Shown: positions 16,994-29,890, numbered from the stretch's first letter. The stretch: DNA of 42,500 bases from Salpingoeca rosetta (GCF_000188695.1 NW_004754919.1:423874-466373), one strand, 5' to 3'. Notes: generated by a model from the sequence alone, not told the origin. Translations and numbers: made by a program.

Positions 16994-18400
16994 GTGTGCG
17001 TGTGTGTGTGTGTGTACAGCGTTGTTGTGCCTCGGCTTCCACAAGTGCTTGACCAGTGTTTTCCCATCCACCCATACACCCCCTCCCCCAAACTGACATT
17101 TCGCTCTCCCAACCCGACCCATCACATCCCACCCCGTACTGCCCCTCCCTGCAACAGCTGCGCGTGCTTGAGGCGGAGGTGTCGTCGCTGCGCACCCAGC
17201 ACGAAATGGCCAAGGCGAACCTCGACCGCGCCCACCGCGATCTTAAGACCGCACAGGAGGAGCACGCGCGTGCACTCGATGAGGAGCGCAAGAGAACGGC
17301 TGCAGTGCAATCACAACTGGACGCCCTGCTTGCATCACGGGACGCCGATGGCAAACACAACAGCAGCAGCAGCAGCAGTGGCGACGGAGAAATGCGTGAC
17401 GCGGAGGCGACGGCAACAGCTGATGCCCTTCGCCTGGAGGTGCAGCATCTGCGCACAACTGCAGAGGAAACAGAGGCAAGACTGCAGGCGGACCTCACAC
17501 GTGCACGTGCGGACGTTCAACAAGAGCGGGATGAGGTGTCACGCTTGACAGCTGAGGTGCAAACGCTGCAGACGAAACTGCAGCAGGCAGACGACGCGCG
17601 CACAGCCGCCGAGCAGCGCGAACGGGAGCACAACGCCAAGCTGGCCACCACCGCCACTGCCACTACAACAGCACCGACAGCAGCGCCGGCGACAAGTGCC
17701 GCTGATGAGGCGGAACTGAAGCGCCTGCGTACAGAGCTGGACAGCGCAACACGTGCTGTTGAGAGCAGCAAGGCAGAGACAGCGCGGCTGCGGCTGCAAG
17801 TCGAGGCACTCACGCGCGACAAGGCGGCATGGGCCAGCAAGGAGGCGAGCCTGCAGGCAAAGGTGGGGCAGCTCGAGCAGAGCTCGTCACGCCTGCAACG
17901 CGACTTGCAAGCACGTGACGCCAGCGTGCGGGAGCTGGAGCAGCGTGTCAAGTCACTCACAGCACAGCTGCAACAGTCGCGCACAGCAGCAGCAGCAACA
18001 GCAACGGCAGCACGGCGAAGCAGCCTCTCTGCCACGACGTCATCTGACGTGGGCGCCCGCAGCGCTGCAGTGGCGGAGATGGAAACGGCGCTGGCGGCCA
18101 TGAAGCGCGAGAAACTCTCGCTTGAGGAGAAGGTCGCCAAGCTGGAGAGCCAGGTATCATGTGTGTGTGTGTCTGTGTGTGTGTGTGTTCTGTTTGCTTG
18201 CATCTTTGGCTGCGATTGAGCTTCATTGACTCCGCTTCTCACACCGACCCACACGCACACATGCACACACCCTCAAATGGTTACGCGAGCAGGTGAAGGA
18301 ACAATCTGAGGACCTTGAGGATCTTGAGGAGATGCTGGCTGGGGAGCGGCAGGCGGCGGCGCGCCTGAAGCAGCAGCTCGCCGGCCAAACATCCGCGTGA
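12365..18400 (+). CDS. CAP-Gly domain coiled-coil protein (CLIP-like microtubule binder)
   Basis: Fourteen exons: 12365-12883, 13044-13158, 13360-13541, 13739-13837, 14057-14142, 14366-14501, 14808-15194, 15346-15450, 15577-15618, 15810-15947, 16133-16297, 16510-16812, 17158-18153 and 18293-18400. All are in phase and encode about 1,126 residues. Residues 1-173 are basic and Ser/Arg-rich, as in the microtubule-binding linkers of CLIPs. A CAP-Gly domain spans about 174-245 ([35 protein letters not shown]). The rest is a long coiled coil for dimerisation, ending in [10 protein letters not shown] and a short tail. No C-terminal zinc knuckles and no recognisable dynactin p150 domain are visible. 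CAP-Gly domains bind C-terminal EEY/F motifs of tubulin and EB proteins, so a plus-end tracking or linker role is expected. The usual GKNDG motif reads GQHDG here. CLIP orthology is inferred from layout only. Confidence 0.88.
13855..13943. repeat. Pure (GT)n in CAP-Gly gene intron
   Basis: An uninterrupted GT array about 17 bases after the splice donor at 13838. Confidence 0.95.
14597..14800. repeat. (CACT)n tetranucleotide array in CAP-Gly gene intron
   Basis: Dozens of CACT units, interrupted by CACG and CACA variants, fill the acceptor half of the 14502-14807 intron and end at the CACCACCAG acceptor. The donor half of the same intron starts with GTGTGTG. Confidence 0.9.
15671..15743. repeat. 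Pure (CA)n in CAP-Gly gene intron
   Basis: An uninterrupted CA array in the 15619-15809 intron. Confidence 0.95.
16323..16390. repeat. (TGTC)n/(TGCC)n tetranucleotide tract
   Basis: Short TGTC units with TTGCC variants lie near the donor of the 16298-16509 intron of the CAP-Gly gene. Confidence 0.8.
16860..17016. repeat. Interrupted (GT)n in CAP-Gly gene intron
   Basis: GT runs broken by TATGCC and CCTG units lie in the donor half of the 16813-17157 intron. Confidence 0.85.
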
Positions 18401-18873
18401 CGAGCAAACTTGGGATGAAGTCACACAAGGCACTGTGTTGTGTTGTGTGTGTGTGTGTGTGCTTGCGAGGTTGTGACTGCTGTGAGCATTCATCAATATT
18501 CGTTGGCTGTTGGAGTGCACGTGTCTTTTGTGTCCATCGTCCATTGCGTCTTGCGTATTGCGTTTGCACTCGACATTGTGATGTTGTGCTTTTGGGTGCT
18601 GTGTGTGCTTCTTGACCTGACCCTTCTGCTGCCTGTGTATGTGTGGGATATGGCTGGTTTGATTGATGCATTTTATGCCTGTATTGCCTGCTTGTGTATG
18701 TTAACATCTTCCCCTTCTCTGTGCCCCATAGATTAAATGACTCGCGTGGAAGCCATGTGCATGTACATAACAACAACAGCGTACGCTGTGCCAACTCCCG
18801 CTCTCGGTCCTGCTGGCTTGCTTGCTTCGGCGCTCGCTGTGGTTGTGTTGCCTGCAAGCAACGCACGTTGTTA
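18401..18873. other. Convergent 3' intergenic region
   Basis: The 473 bp between the stop codons of the plus-strand CAP-Gly gene and the minus-strand glycosyltransferase gene should hold both 3' UTRs. It is TG-rich and T-rich. No conserved open frame, structured RNA or clear AATAAA signal was identified. Confidence 0.5.
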
Positions 18874-19075
18874 TTATGCCTTGCGCCAGCGCCCCGCTCC
18901 TGCTACGCGACACGCCCCGTCCAACTCAGCCACCACGGCTTTCAGGGCATTGCGCAGAGAGGGAATGTCCACGTCAAACGAGTTGCACACCACCCAGTCC
19001 CGCCCGGCCACCTTCACCTCCCGTCGACACGTGCTCGTGTCGCACTGCACATTGCGAGAGAGGGAGAGAGAGAGA

Positions 19076-19118
<43 letters not shown>

Positions 19119-21999
19119 GTTTGTGGGTGTCAAGTTGTAAGAACGCGAGCGCGGAACTGATTGTGGACAGAATACATTGGCAGTAGCTGGTGTGTTTATG
19201 GGTTTTCAGCCTATACACGAGAGGCAAACAACAATAAAAGTTACTCACACACATGCACACACACACACACACATGCACACACATACATACACGTGCACAC
19301 ACATACACGCGCGTACAGCCGATCCAAAGCCCTGACCTCTTGTTTCAAACGCTGGCGCTCCTTTTCTGCGCATTCGAGTGTGGCGCCACATTCCATCGCC
19401 GCCATGGATGCCTTCCGTAACTGATTGTGCTGCGCGGTGTTTGCACGCTGGCGAATGCACCCAGATCTGCCAGCAATCGTGAGCGTGGGATGCGAAACGA
19501 AAGTAGGGTTTGTTCAAGGCGTGTGATTGCAGGCCAAGTTAATGCTGCGCAACATCAATCATCGCATGCTATTCACACCCCTATGTCACACACGCACACA
19601 CACCACATACATCACACACACGCACGAAAGAAACTATTGCTCACAGGTTTGAGGCGCCAAAGGCGAAGCGGTAGTGGATGTTGAAGTTGGCGGCAGCTTG
19701 GGCAAAGTGCGAATTGAAGATAACGGGCACAGCCTCCACAACAGCAGAGTTGGGGTGCATCCACGCCATGCCAAACACCTGCGAGCTGTGGCTGCTGATC
19801 ACAAGCCCTGCGTCGCGGAACACAGCTGCCTGGTCGTACAGTGACGTGCTCTCGTTGGTGGTGGCGACAGTCGCAGCGATGCCCGTGATGGCCTTCGCCG
19901 TGGCTTGCACCGCGTCCATGTTGCTGAACCGTCGCAACTTGTGCCCGGTGCTGCGCTGGAGAATGACAACGCGCCGTGGTGGACACGCCCCGTCGGCCCA
20001 TTTGTCTGTGTTTGCGAACATGAAGTCCACTGCGCGGCGGTGAAACATGCCTGCATGCACCTGCATGGCAGCAATGTAGGCGGGGGAAGCAGGAAAGGAG
20101 ATTGGGTTACGCGTTCATTATGATGCACGCTTATCTGTGAGCAATCTGCAACGTCCTTGCTAAGCATGTTGCACACACAAAATGGAAAGAAAACGCCAGG
20201 GAACATGCATACACACGCACATGTACAGTGTACACACAAACACGCACACACATGCATACACACGCACACACACACACACACGCACGCACGCACGCACGCA
20301 CGCACACGCACACGCACACACACACACACACGCACGCACACGCACGCACACACCTTGTTGTGTCCAAACAGGTCGTATTCGGGGTGATACGCCACAAGGC
20401 TGTGGAAGAACCGCGGACGATTGTCATCGATGTCAACGTTGTTGATGCGGTCATGACGAGACCCCTCATCGCCAGGGAACAGCGCAGTTTGTCGAAAGTC
20501 TGAACGCGCGCATTGTGCATGTGTGTGTGTGTGAAAAGTCGAACTGGAAGCAAGCAAGTAACCCTCATTTCGAGTTCAAGTTCAACCCACCCAACATCGT
20601 TTTGTCTCACCTAGTCCTGTTTGAAAGCGAGCATTGTGTGTGTCTTTGAACCACATGGCGTAGTACTTCTCTTGCCAGGCATTCAGGGAAGCGGCCTTGA
20701 AGAACGACACGTGCCCGAACGGTGGTAGTGTGGCTGGATTGGGATTGAAGCAGGTACAGGATATGAGAACACGTGTGAGAAGCGAGAAGAGGGTAAAGCA
20801 GACACGAGACAACGCGGCGACAGTGCATGACACACACACACACATACATGTGCATACTCACACACATACAAACACACACGCACATACAAACACACACGCA
20901 CATACAAACACACACACATACAAACACACACACACATACACATGCACACTCACACACGCACACACAAAACACACAAACAAACAAACACACACAAGCGCGC
21001 GCCATCCACCCCCCCCCCCCCTCCCTAATGTATACCTTTGTGTTGGTGGAGAAGCGTTGGTAGGGCGGAGAGTTGGATGGATTCGTGAAAGATGTGTGGT
21101 GGCTGCGACCAACGCTCCACGCCAAGGGTGGGCGCAAGCACCCCAAAGTCCTTTCCGTCGCACTTCGGAGACCACAGCTCCGCTGGAGTCGTAAACACGG
21201 GGACACGAAAGGCGTGAAAGCAGGAACAGAAGAGCTGTACCTTGGAGGATGGCACCAGCCGCTGCGCTGTCCACGCTGATGGATCGTAAGGCTGTTGCAT
21301 CTTCGCAGACCGCACAGTAAAGCATGCCACGGCCAACTGCCTTGCGTCATCCAGCATTTCCTCGGGAACAACCAAGACGGTGCGGTATTGGTCCACCACT
21401 GCGTTCGTGAACACACACGCGCCATCACCCGACACCCACATCCCAGACGCAAACTGCGGTGCTGCTGTCGGAACCAGCTCTTCCTGCTCCAGCTGCTGCT
21501 CGCGGCGCTGTGTGCGGCCGGCTTCCTCCTCTGGTTCCTTCTCCTTCGCTTCCAGCAGCTGCTGTTTTGGAATGTCAGCTTGAGCACCGGTGCTTTTGGT
21601 CTGCGCAATGGGTGGCAGGACTTGCGTGAACCTGTCCCCAGTGCTTTCGGTGCTTGTTCCAGCCCGGTCGAGGAGGTGGCTGCCAAGTGTGGTGATTTGC
21701 TCGGCAAAGCGGGTGCCGGCATGCACGCACTGCTGGAGATGACGCAAGTACTTGGCCTTGCTCTTCCCTTTGTCCTTGCATGCCTTGACTGATGTCCGTC
21801 CCAGCACGTCGTCAAACATGGGACGCTCAAACTGAACTCTCTGGTGCGTTGTGCCCAAAGAACCCGTGTTTCCGAGGACTCCAACAACGGCTCCAGGCCA
21901 CGAAGCAGGCGTCATGTTTGTCAGCACCACCGTCACCAACAAAAGCTGAACCATCATCACACCACAGCGCTGCTGTCTCCTCCTGGCCATCTCCGCCAT
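18874..21999 (-). CDS. Putative GT61-like (DUF563) secretory-pathway glycosyltransferase
   Basis: Exons: 21999-21036, 20733-20611, 20499-20354, 20060-19645, 19466-19337 and 19044-18874, all in phase, giving about 649 residues. The N-terminus has an Arg-rich start and a hydrophobic segment ([16 protein letters not shown], about 14-29) that fits a signal anchor. A Glu/Gln-rich stem follows. The catalytic-looking part contains [20 protein letters not shown] and [17 protein letters not shown] followed by [11 protein letters not shown]. This resembles the closing segment of GT61/DUF563 enzymes such as plant xylosyltransferases and EOGT. The Cys-containing C-terminal extension (CIRQR ... [10 protein letters not shown] ... 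CRVAG) is not something I recognise. The donor substrate cannot be told from sequence. Exon 20060-19645 reads straight into a TGA if unspliced; the donor GTGAGC at 19644 avoids it. The frame is also open upstream to an ATG at 22191. Confidence 0.72.
19055..19115. repeat. (GA)n microsatellite forming a (CT)n polypyrimidine tract
   Basis: On the minus strand this is a (CT)n run that ends about 10 nt upstream of the acceptor AG at 19046-19045 of the last glycosyltransferase exon, so the repeat probably serves as the polypyrimidine tract. Confidence 0.85.
20217..20353. repeat. (CA)n/(GCAC)n array at a splice donor
   Basis: CA and GCAC units run up to the glycosyltransferase exon end at 20354. 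On the transcript strand the donor reads GTGTGTGCGTGCG and continues into the repeat. Confidence 0.85.
20827..20997. repeat. (CA)n with periodic ATACAAA interruptions
   Basis: CA runs separated by recurring CATACAAA units, giving a higher-order pattern of about 20 bp, in the 20734-21035 intron. Confidence 0.85.
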
Positions 22000-22227
22000 G
22001 GCGCCTTCCTCCCGCAAGCAAAGGCGCCGCCCATCCAAAGTGCCGAGCACCTGCGAGGACAGAAGCGCGGACAGAAGACACGACAGAAGGAGGACAGAAG
22101 TCGAGCAAGGGATGAAGCAACAAAACAAACAGATGTAAACGGCCAAAGGTTCATTGTCTGCCTTGACAGTGCGAATGTTTGGTGAAAACATTCACAGATA
22201 TTCCACAATCGCTGCGGAGCTGCGACG
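22000..22227. promoter_or_regulatory. Short head-to-head spacer, glycosyltransferase / PSMG4
   Basis: The two start codons are 228 bp apart on opposite strands. On the minus strand a strong pyrimidine tract ends in the acceptor AG at 22052-22051. This suggests a 5' UTR intron of the glycosyltransferase gene, whose first exon would then overlap PSMG4 on the other strand. Confidence 0.45.
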
Positions 22228-23135
22228 ATGCTGGTGGAGACAGAGACGATCCGCTTGGCGGATGTGGGCGTGCATGTCATGGTGGTAGTGGCGTCACAGG
22301 TCATCTACTTGTGGGCCAACACACAGCCTTTGCTGGGCGCCCTGACCATGGCCATGCCATCGCGGCTGGTGCGTTTGTGAAGTTGGGGGCGGGGCGGGGC
22401 GGGGGGACGTGAAGTGTGGTTGTTTTTCTTTGGTGTTGCCATGTGTTTGCATGTGTGTGTGTGTTTGCGCGTGTGCGTTTGCATTCACTGACTTGTGCAC
22501 ACATACATACAACCAAACACACGCACACGCACACGCACACATACACACAAGCACACATACGCACACGCACACATACACACAAGCACACATACACACAAGC
22601 ACACACACGCACACGCACACATACGCACAAGCACACGCACGCACACGCACACACACGCATACAACTCGCTGACATGTTGGCTTCGCTTCGTCAATTGCAC
22701 AGGACGCCACGCCGCTGGGGATGGTGCTGAAGCGTGGCCTGGACGATGACCTGGCAGAGTCCTTTGCGAAACGCCTTGGTGAGATGCCTCGCATCTTGCT
22801 TCCAACAGCACGCAGCATGCATAATCATGGCACATGTTGGGTTTCCAACACCCTGCTCAAGCGATGCATGCCTGCTCATGTGATGCATGCGCTTGCTCAC
22901 ATGGTGTACATCCCTCTCTTTCCTTGCCTCTGTTTTGTTTTATGTTTGCGGCGCCACAGCGAGGAAGTTTGGCGTTCAGGTATTCGTGAGCTGTGAGTTG
23001 CCACGGGAGCTTGCGGATCTGCGTGAGGGAGTGGAGAAGCGGCTCACAGATACGGTCAAGGGCATCGTGGAACGACCCGACGTACAAGCCGCCCTGTTCC
23101 CTGCAGCCGAACCCGAAGCCGCCCAGGCCAGCTGA
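22228..23135 (+). CDS. PSMG4: Proteasome assembly chaperone 4
   Basis: Three exons, 22228-22368, 22703-22778 and 22960-23135, in phase 0 and 1, encode about 130 residues (human PSMG4 is about 123). The start is the first ATG in frame, after an in-frame stop at 22183. The conserved core is visible: [20 protein letters not shown] in exon 1 parallels the LWVG/LAVAM block of human PSMG4, and exons 2-3 give [20 protein letters not shown], matching the LAQRLARKTNKQVFVS region. PSMG4 pairs with PSMG3 to guide assembly of the 20S proteasome alpha ring in the cytosol. The protein ends with a short Ala/Glu-rich tail ([10 protein letters not shown]). Confidence 0.87.
22500..22662. repeat. (CA)n with CATACA/CAAGCA units in PSMG4 intron
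   Basis: Compound CA repeat with regularly spaced ATACACACAAGC units, filling the acceptor half of the 22369-22702 intron. Confidence 0.85.
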
Positions 23136-23138
23136 CCG

Positions 23139-23193
<55 letters not shown>

Positions 23194-23417
23194 TCTGGAC
23201 TGCAATCCACTTGAACGCTCTTGTCCTCTGTTTTGGTTGAGCCATGTGCAGGCATTTCTTTTTTGTCTCTTTTTAATCGAAAGACAGTGAACAAATGAAG
23301 ACATTCCACACCACCTCGAGTCGACAGTGAAGCAGTAGCAAGCACATCACATCACATCACGTCATACACGCACACTTCACACAACACATCACACACATCA
23401 GAGCAAAGAGGGTCCGT
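23136..23417. other. Convergent 3' region PSMG4/CWC22 with (GT)n
   Basis: 282 bp between the stop codons of convergent genes. A (GT)n array at about 23143-23189 begins directly after the PSMG4 stop, so it lies in the 3' UTR. A (CACAT)n-like stretch is near 23345-23360. Confidence 0.6.
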
Positions 23418-26400
23418 CTACTTGGCGCGCTTGCGGTCGTTCTCATCGTCGCTATCCCTGCACACAGCACAAAGCATGAGAGAGGCAAGAAGGATGGCGA
23501 TGGTCGGTGGAGTGAGTGCGAGGAGAAGGGAGAGAGATGGAGGGGGGAGGGGGATACAACGCACACGTGCACAGCACACACACACACACACACACACACA
23601 AACACGCACATCTCCGCATGCCTCTCGAGCCTGTCGACTTACGGGCGGCGGGTGTGGCGTCGGTATCGTGGGGAGCGCGAGCGCGAACGACGACGATCAC
23701 GATCACGATCACGATCGCGGTCACGGTCGCGGCGGGCTAGTGGGGACCGGGACCTGCGGCTGCTGCGACTCGTCCGCGATGCGCGCGGCGACCGGCGGCG
23801 GCGGCGTGGCGAACGCGAACGCGAACGCGAGCGGGGACGAGAGCGAGCACGAGAGTGGGAACGGGAACGGGAGCGGGAACGAGATGGGCGTCTGTATTGG
23901 GGGCGGCGGCGGCGGTCAGCAGGGGAGCGCGGTGGGGTGCGGCGCACCCGTCGCTCCTCGCGTGCTGCATCATCCCCACGACTGGCACGTGTGTCGTGAT
24001 CGCGATCACGCTCATCACGCTCATCACGGCTGGCACGTGTGTCATGGTGGCGTGGAGGGCTGGCGTCGCGTGGGGCGGGGGCCTTGGCGTCGCGTGGCGG
24101 GGACGAGCGAGGCGGGTTGGAGGCGCGGGAGCCAGCGGAGATGCGGCGGTCACGCGGTGGCGGGGAGCGGGGAGGACTGCTGCGACGCACGCTCCTCTCA
24201 CGACCACGGTCGCGACGACGGTCACGGTCATCATCGCTGTCGCTGCCACTCGATGATGAGGACGAGGAGGAGGAGGACGACCCGGAGTCGGAATCAGAAT
24301 CAGAACCAGACGATGATGACGACGATGAGGATGAAGAAGAGCCACTGCTGCTGCTGCTGCCACTGCTGCTCTCATCCGATGACACATCCTCCGTCTTGGC
24401 CTGCATCAGCCGCTTTGGGGCGTTCTTCAGCGCCTCGCGCATGTCATCCGTCAGCGCTCCGAGACCAATTGTCGTGAAAAAGTTGATCGAGAACCGCGTG
24501 TCCTTCGGGCTGTCCAGCGGGAACAGGCCCGCGAGCGAGCGCTGCAGCGTGGGGTCGCGCAGGCGGGCAATGAGCGTCTCCAGGCCCATTGCCGATGACA
24601 CCTCGAGGAAGAGCTCCTTGATGAAGATGCGACTGGACGAGGTTGTCTCGCGTTCGTTGAGGTGGATCACCTCCAGCGCCGTCCAGGGAATGGCGTCCAT
24701 GTACAGCAGGTGCGCAAACAGCTTGGCAATCTGCCGCAGCGGCTTCGTCTCCAGTCGGTGGATCGTCACATACTGAGGAACATTGGGAAGGCAGGGGCAT
24801 AACGTGAGTCATTGCATTGGGTGCAACGACGCTTCAAGTCGTTCGCACAGAGCACAGAACTCACACACACACACACACGCATGCACGCACACGGCGCATA
24901 CACACACACGCACACACGCGCACGCACACACGCGCACGCACGCACACACACACACACATACACACACACCTGGTCGGCGAAAGCGGCGACGTATGCATCC
25001 TGGTATTCGCGGCGAAGCAAGCAGAGGCGCTCAGCGAGGAGGCCGTACATCTTCAGGTATGACCGCTCCTGGCTGCAGCACTCAATCACCATGTTGCACA
25101 GCTCAGACTGCACGCAAGCACATGCACAAGGGGAGCGGAAGGGAGATAAGATGGGCATTGCAGTGTGTGAGGCAACAAATGGGTACAACATGCAAGGAAA
25201 GGGCCATGTACGAGCACATCGGCAAGTACAGCATGGCAAGAGTAGTAACACCAACAACAGCCAGTGACAAAAAGATGATATTTACACATGCACGAACAAG
25301 GGCAGGCGAGGCAGTCACGCTTCACCTCGTGGCCCGGGGGCAGGTTGAGCTTCATGAGCTTGTGTGCAGCCTCCTCGTAGTTGATGGACGACATGATGGT
25401 CAGGTACACCGTGCGGCGGAAGGCAACGAGATCCGTGCCCGTCATGTCCATAATCGCCTGTCCGCCCTCACCACCGGCTGCCGTCTGCGCTGCTTCTTCC
25501 TCCTCATCCTCGTCCTCGTCGCTTGATGACTCATCACCACTGCTGCTCTCCCCAGAGCTCTCATCCCCAAGAATCTCCCGCTGTGGAGGTGTGGGCGGAG
25601 GCGGAGGCGGAGGGGACGTGTGAGTGTGTGAAATACGGATTGAGTTGAGTTGAAACGAAGGAACGCAGCAGTGGCAGCAGCACGTCAACTCACACACAAT
25701 ACACACACACACACACAACTCACACACAATACACACACAAGCACACACACTCACACACAACACACACACGAGCACACAAGCACGCAAGCACACGAACACA
25801 CACACACACACGAACACACACACACACACAAGCACACACACAACACACAAGCATCAGCGATGTACCTTGATTGCGGCGTATTTGCTCTCGTTCTCCTCGT
25901 ACTGTGGGTCGTACTGGAAGACGTCAATCTTTGACTGGGGATCAATCTCGTCATCGAGGGAGATGAGGTGGGTGATCTGGTCCGACTCTTCCACCAGATC
26001 AAGGCCCTCCGGCACAATCGGGTGGTCCTTGAAGCCGTCCTTCCGCACAGCAAACATCACCTCGATCATGTACTGCGTGCGCTTCGAAATCTGCACACAT
26101 GCACGCAGATAAATGGGGAGTGGGAGGAGGTATGAGTCAACAGGCCGTTGTGGGGTCGTGATGGAATGGGCATAGAGAGTTGAGTCATGGTGAGGAGATA
26201 GACGATGCGAACACGAAGCAACACCTGGTCGAACACACAACACGACACGACACAACACACCACAACGCAGGCACACACAACACAACACAACAGAACACAG
26301 GAAACAAACATACCAACCAAACGACAAAACCAGCCAGACAAAACCAATCAGACGGACCTGCCCCTGGTGGAGGACGTCGCGAAGAGCATCAAAGGTGGAG

Positions 26401-27936
26401 TTGAGCCCGCGCGGGGCAACGTCGTTCAGGTACTGCCCAACCTCCTTCAGAAACGCAACAGCAACCTCGATGCTGCGCACATCGAGCATGGGGCGCGAAC
26501 CGGTCAACTGGTAAGCAAATGGCCAAGACTAAACGTGCTCATTCACATGTGAAACAGCCTGCCACGTACGCATCCACAACCAACAACAGCGCGTCACCGT
26601 CGCCGTTATTACCACTGCCATCTCCATCGCCGCCATAATCAATCACGAGTGTGACAGCAGACCGCACCTGTCGTCGGTGGCGTGCTCCAGCAGCAGCGCA
26701 AGGATCTCAAGCGCAAGAATCTCGTGCGCAACCTGCAGCATGCACATGGCAGCAGCGCCAATGGTGATGGTGGTGATGGTGGTAATGATGGTGAGAACGC
26801 GACGGTAGAGCAGCAGTGTACGCAAACACGCAACCAACCACACGTGTATGCAATCACAAGCAGTCGCTTGAAACCACGCAGCAACACACGCTACCGCTCC
26901 ACCCTTCTGCTTCCACAGCACCTGCTGGTTGATGAGGTGTGCAATGAAGCGTGCTGTGTTGAGGCAGGTGAGCTTGTCGTTGAGACGGTAGCGCTTGCGA
27001 AACTGCAGCACCAGACGCGACAGGATAAGTTTCCCGACAGACGGCAGCTTCGTGTTCACGACAGCAACGAGCCCCGCGTACACGTGCGTGAACGTGGGCG
27101 ACGAGGCTTGCGCCTGAATGTGGAAGCCAGGAGATGAAATGTGACGCGTGGGAAAGAAAGAGAGAAGCGAGGGGTTGCGTTGGATGGATTGTGTGGATTG
27201 AAGTGAGCAAGGGGGAGAGGAAGCAAAGGTTATACTACTGCGCTGCACATATATGCACACGCATCCATGTACACGTATTCATGCACACACACATAAGTGT
27301 ACACCCGCTCACACCCGCTCACACCGACCTTCATGCAGGATCGAGCAAAGAGGCCGCGACCGCGGACGAGATTGGCGCCAAAGAGATCAACGACAATCGA
27401 CTGAATGTTCGACACGTTCACTTTGTTGATGAACCCATTGATCTGCTTTCGCAGCGTCTGCCACGCGAGGCCTGCGCAGTACAGCGCGAGGAAGAGGAAG
27501 AGTGTGTGAGCGCATGTGCGGGTGAGCGTGTGTGTAAATGTGTGCATGTATGCGTGTATGTGTATGTGTATGTGTATGTGTGCATGTGCGTGTTTGTGTG
27601 GTTGCGCAAAGCACACAAACCATAAATGCTACACGACGCACGGCACATACGTTGATACTCCTTGGAGCTCTTGTCTGTGATGTTCTGCTGCATTGCGCGC
27701 AGGCGGGCGGGCGGGATGTACGCGCCACCTGGACAGCACGGATGAAGGTCGAGACGAAGTGAGCCAGGGGAAGCCAAAGTACAAGGCAGCGGGAAGAAGA
27801 CATATGGCTGCTCACGCAGGTGTGGCTGCTCACGCAGGTGTCGGCAAAACAAGCACTCCTGTACTCAACACTATCATGCGCACACATGGACACAAACCCA
27901 AACCCACACACGAACAACATCCCCACCCCCACCGCA

Positions 27937-28010
<74 letters not shown>

Positions 28011-28835
28011 GCGCGAGTCATGATTGGGTTGGGCTCTGTCTTTGTCTTGCCACGCTTGCGAGCAAGCTCCTGAGGGTCTGGCTCTGCGCGTTCCTTTGAG
28101 CCGCGGTGATGGCGGCGGTGGCGAGGCGACCGGCTGCGGCTGCGGCTGCGGCTGCGGCTGCTGCGCTTACTGCGGCGACGCTGGTGACGCCGCTTCTCAT
28201 CCTTCTTTCCGCCATCGCTGTCACTGTCGCTCGAGGAGCTGCTGCTACCACTGCTGCTGCTGCTGCTGCTGCTGCCGCTTGAGCCAGAGCTGCCGGACCT
28301 GCGACCGCGCTCCTTCTTTGTGTGTCGGCGACGGCGTGCACGCTCCGGTGTTGGCGACTTGGCGGCTGCAGGAGCCGATGCCTCTGCGGGCGCCTCTGAT
28401 GCTGGCTTTGCATCGCGGGAAGTGGAATCCTCACCCTCGGCACCAGTCGTGGTGGCTGTGGCCTCTGCTGGTTTCACGTCCTTTGGTGGACGATCTTCAC
28501 TGACACGGCGTCTGGTGCGCTTGCCCTCATCGCCACTGCTGTTGCTGCTGCTGCTGCTGCCGGAAGAAGACGAGGAGGAGGAGGAAGAAGATGCAGAGCG
28601 CCTGCGACGACGCCTTTCCCTTGAGACAGAGACACAAAGACACACACACACACAGACACACACACACCACAACCACACAGCATTGAGCAGGACAGCAACA
28701 AGAAGCGTGAGCGCATCGCTCGAGATCAAGCACAGGCCACTGACGACACACCAATCCCAAAACACACACACCCCTTGCCACACGTTCCACTCTTCTGTTG
28801 GTGCGAGCCATCACACACCTTTCGTCGCCAGACAT
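23418..28835 (-). CDS. CWC22: Pre-mRNA splicing factor CWC22 (nucampholin)
   Basis: CWC22 recruits eIF4A3 to the spliceosome, so it links splicing to exon-junction complex assembly. Twelve exons: 28835-28819, 28619-28009, 27728-27651, 27471-27329, 27113-26922, 26732-26668, 26472-26358, 26090-25866, 25580-25326, 25107-24970, 24772-23643 and 23457-23418, about 1,002 residues, all in phase. A Ser/Arg-rich N-terminal region (to about 205) leads into [13 protein letters not shown], then the MIF4G domain (about 236-425; [53 protein letters not shown]), then [19 protein letters not shown]. An acidic linker precedes the MA3 domain (about 535-650; [33 protein letters not shown]). The C-terminal 260 residues are a dense RS domain. 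RS regions at both ends make it longer than human CWC22. Donors of exons 1, 2 and 10 start with (GT)n. Confidence 0.95.
25687..25852. repeat. (CA)n with ACTC/GAGC interruptions in CWC22 intron
   Basis: CA-rich compound array in the 25581-25865 intron, reading (GT)n on the transcript. Confidence 0.85.
27938..28008. repeat. (CA)n fused to CWC22 splice donor
   Basis: A pure CA array ends exactly at the CWC22 exon border at 28009. On the transcript the donor is the first unit of a (GT)n run of more than 30 units (GCAG followed by GTGTGTGT). Confidence 0.93.
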
Positions 28836-29620
<785 letters not shown>

Positions 29621-29851
29621 ATGAGCAAACTTGTTGAGCAACTCCTTGGCGTCGTCTTCGCCGAGCCAGAGGAGAAGGTGTGCCTGGGTGTGTCTGTGTC
29701 TGCGTGGGTCTGTGTGCGTGTCTCTGTGTGTGTCTGTGTCTGTGTGTCAGTCTGTGGTTTTTGTGTTCATGCTGAAGTCACTGAACACATGCGCCAACGT
29801 CACTGGTACAACTGGCTGCCGCCATTCCACCACACAAGCTCACACTGACAC

Positions 29852-29890
<39 letters not shown>

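Noticed and set aside
19639..19648. In-frame TGA as the natural stop of the glycosyltransferase gene
   Set aside because: The TGA overlaps a good GTGAGC donor, and two further exons follow in phase and end in a stop. I keep this as an alternative.
23422..24776. Two long plus-strand open frames rich in Arg/Gly or Glu/Ser
   Set aside because: They are antisense to the RS domain of CWC22, whose repetitive codons keep several frames open.
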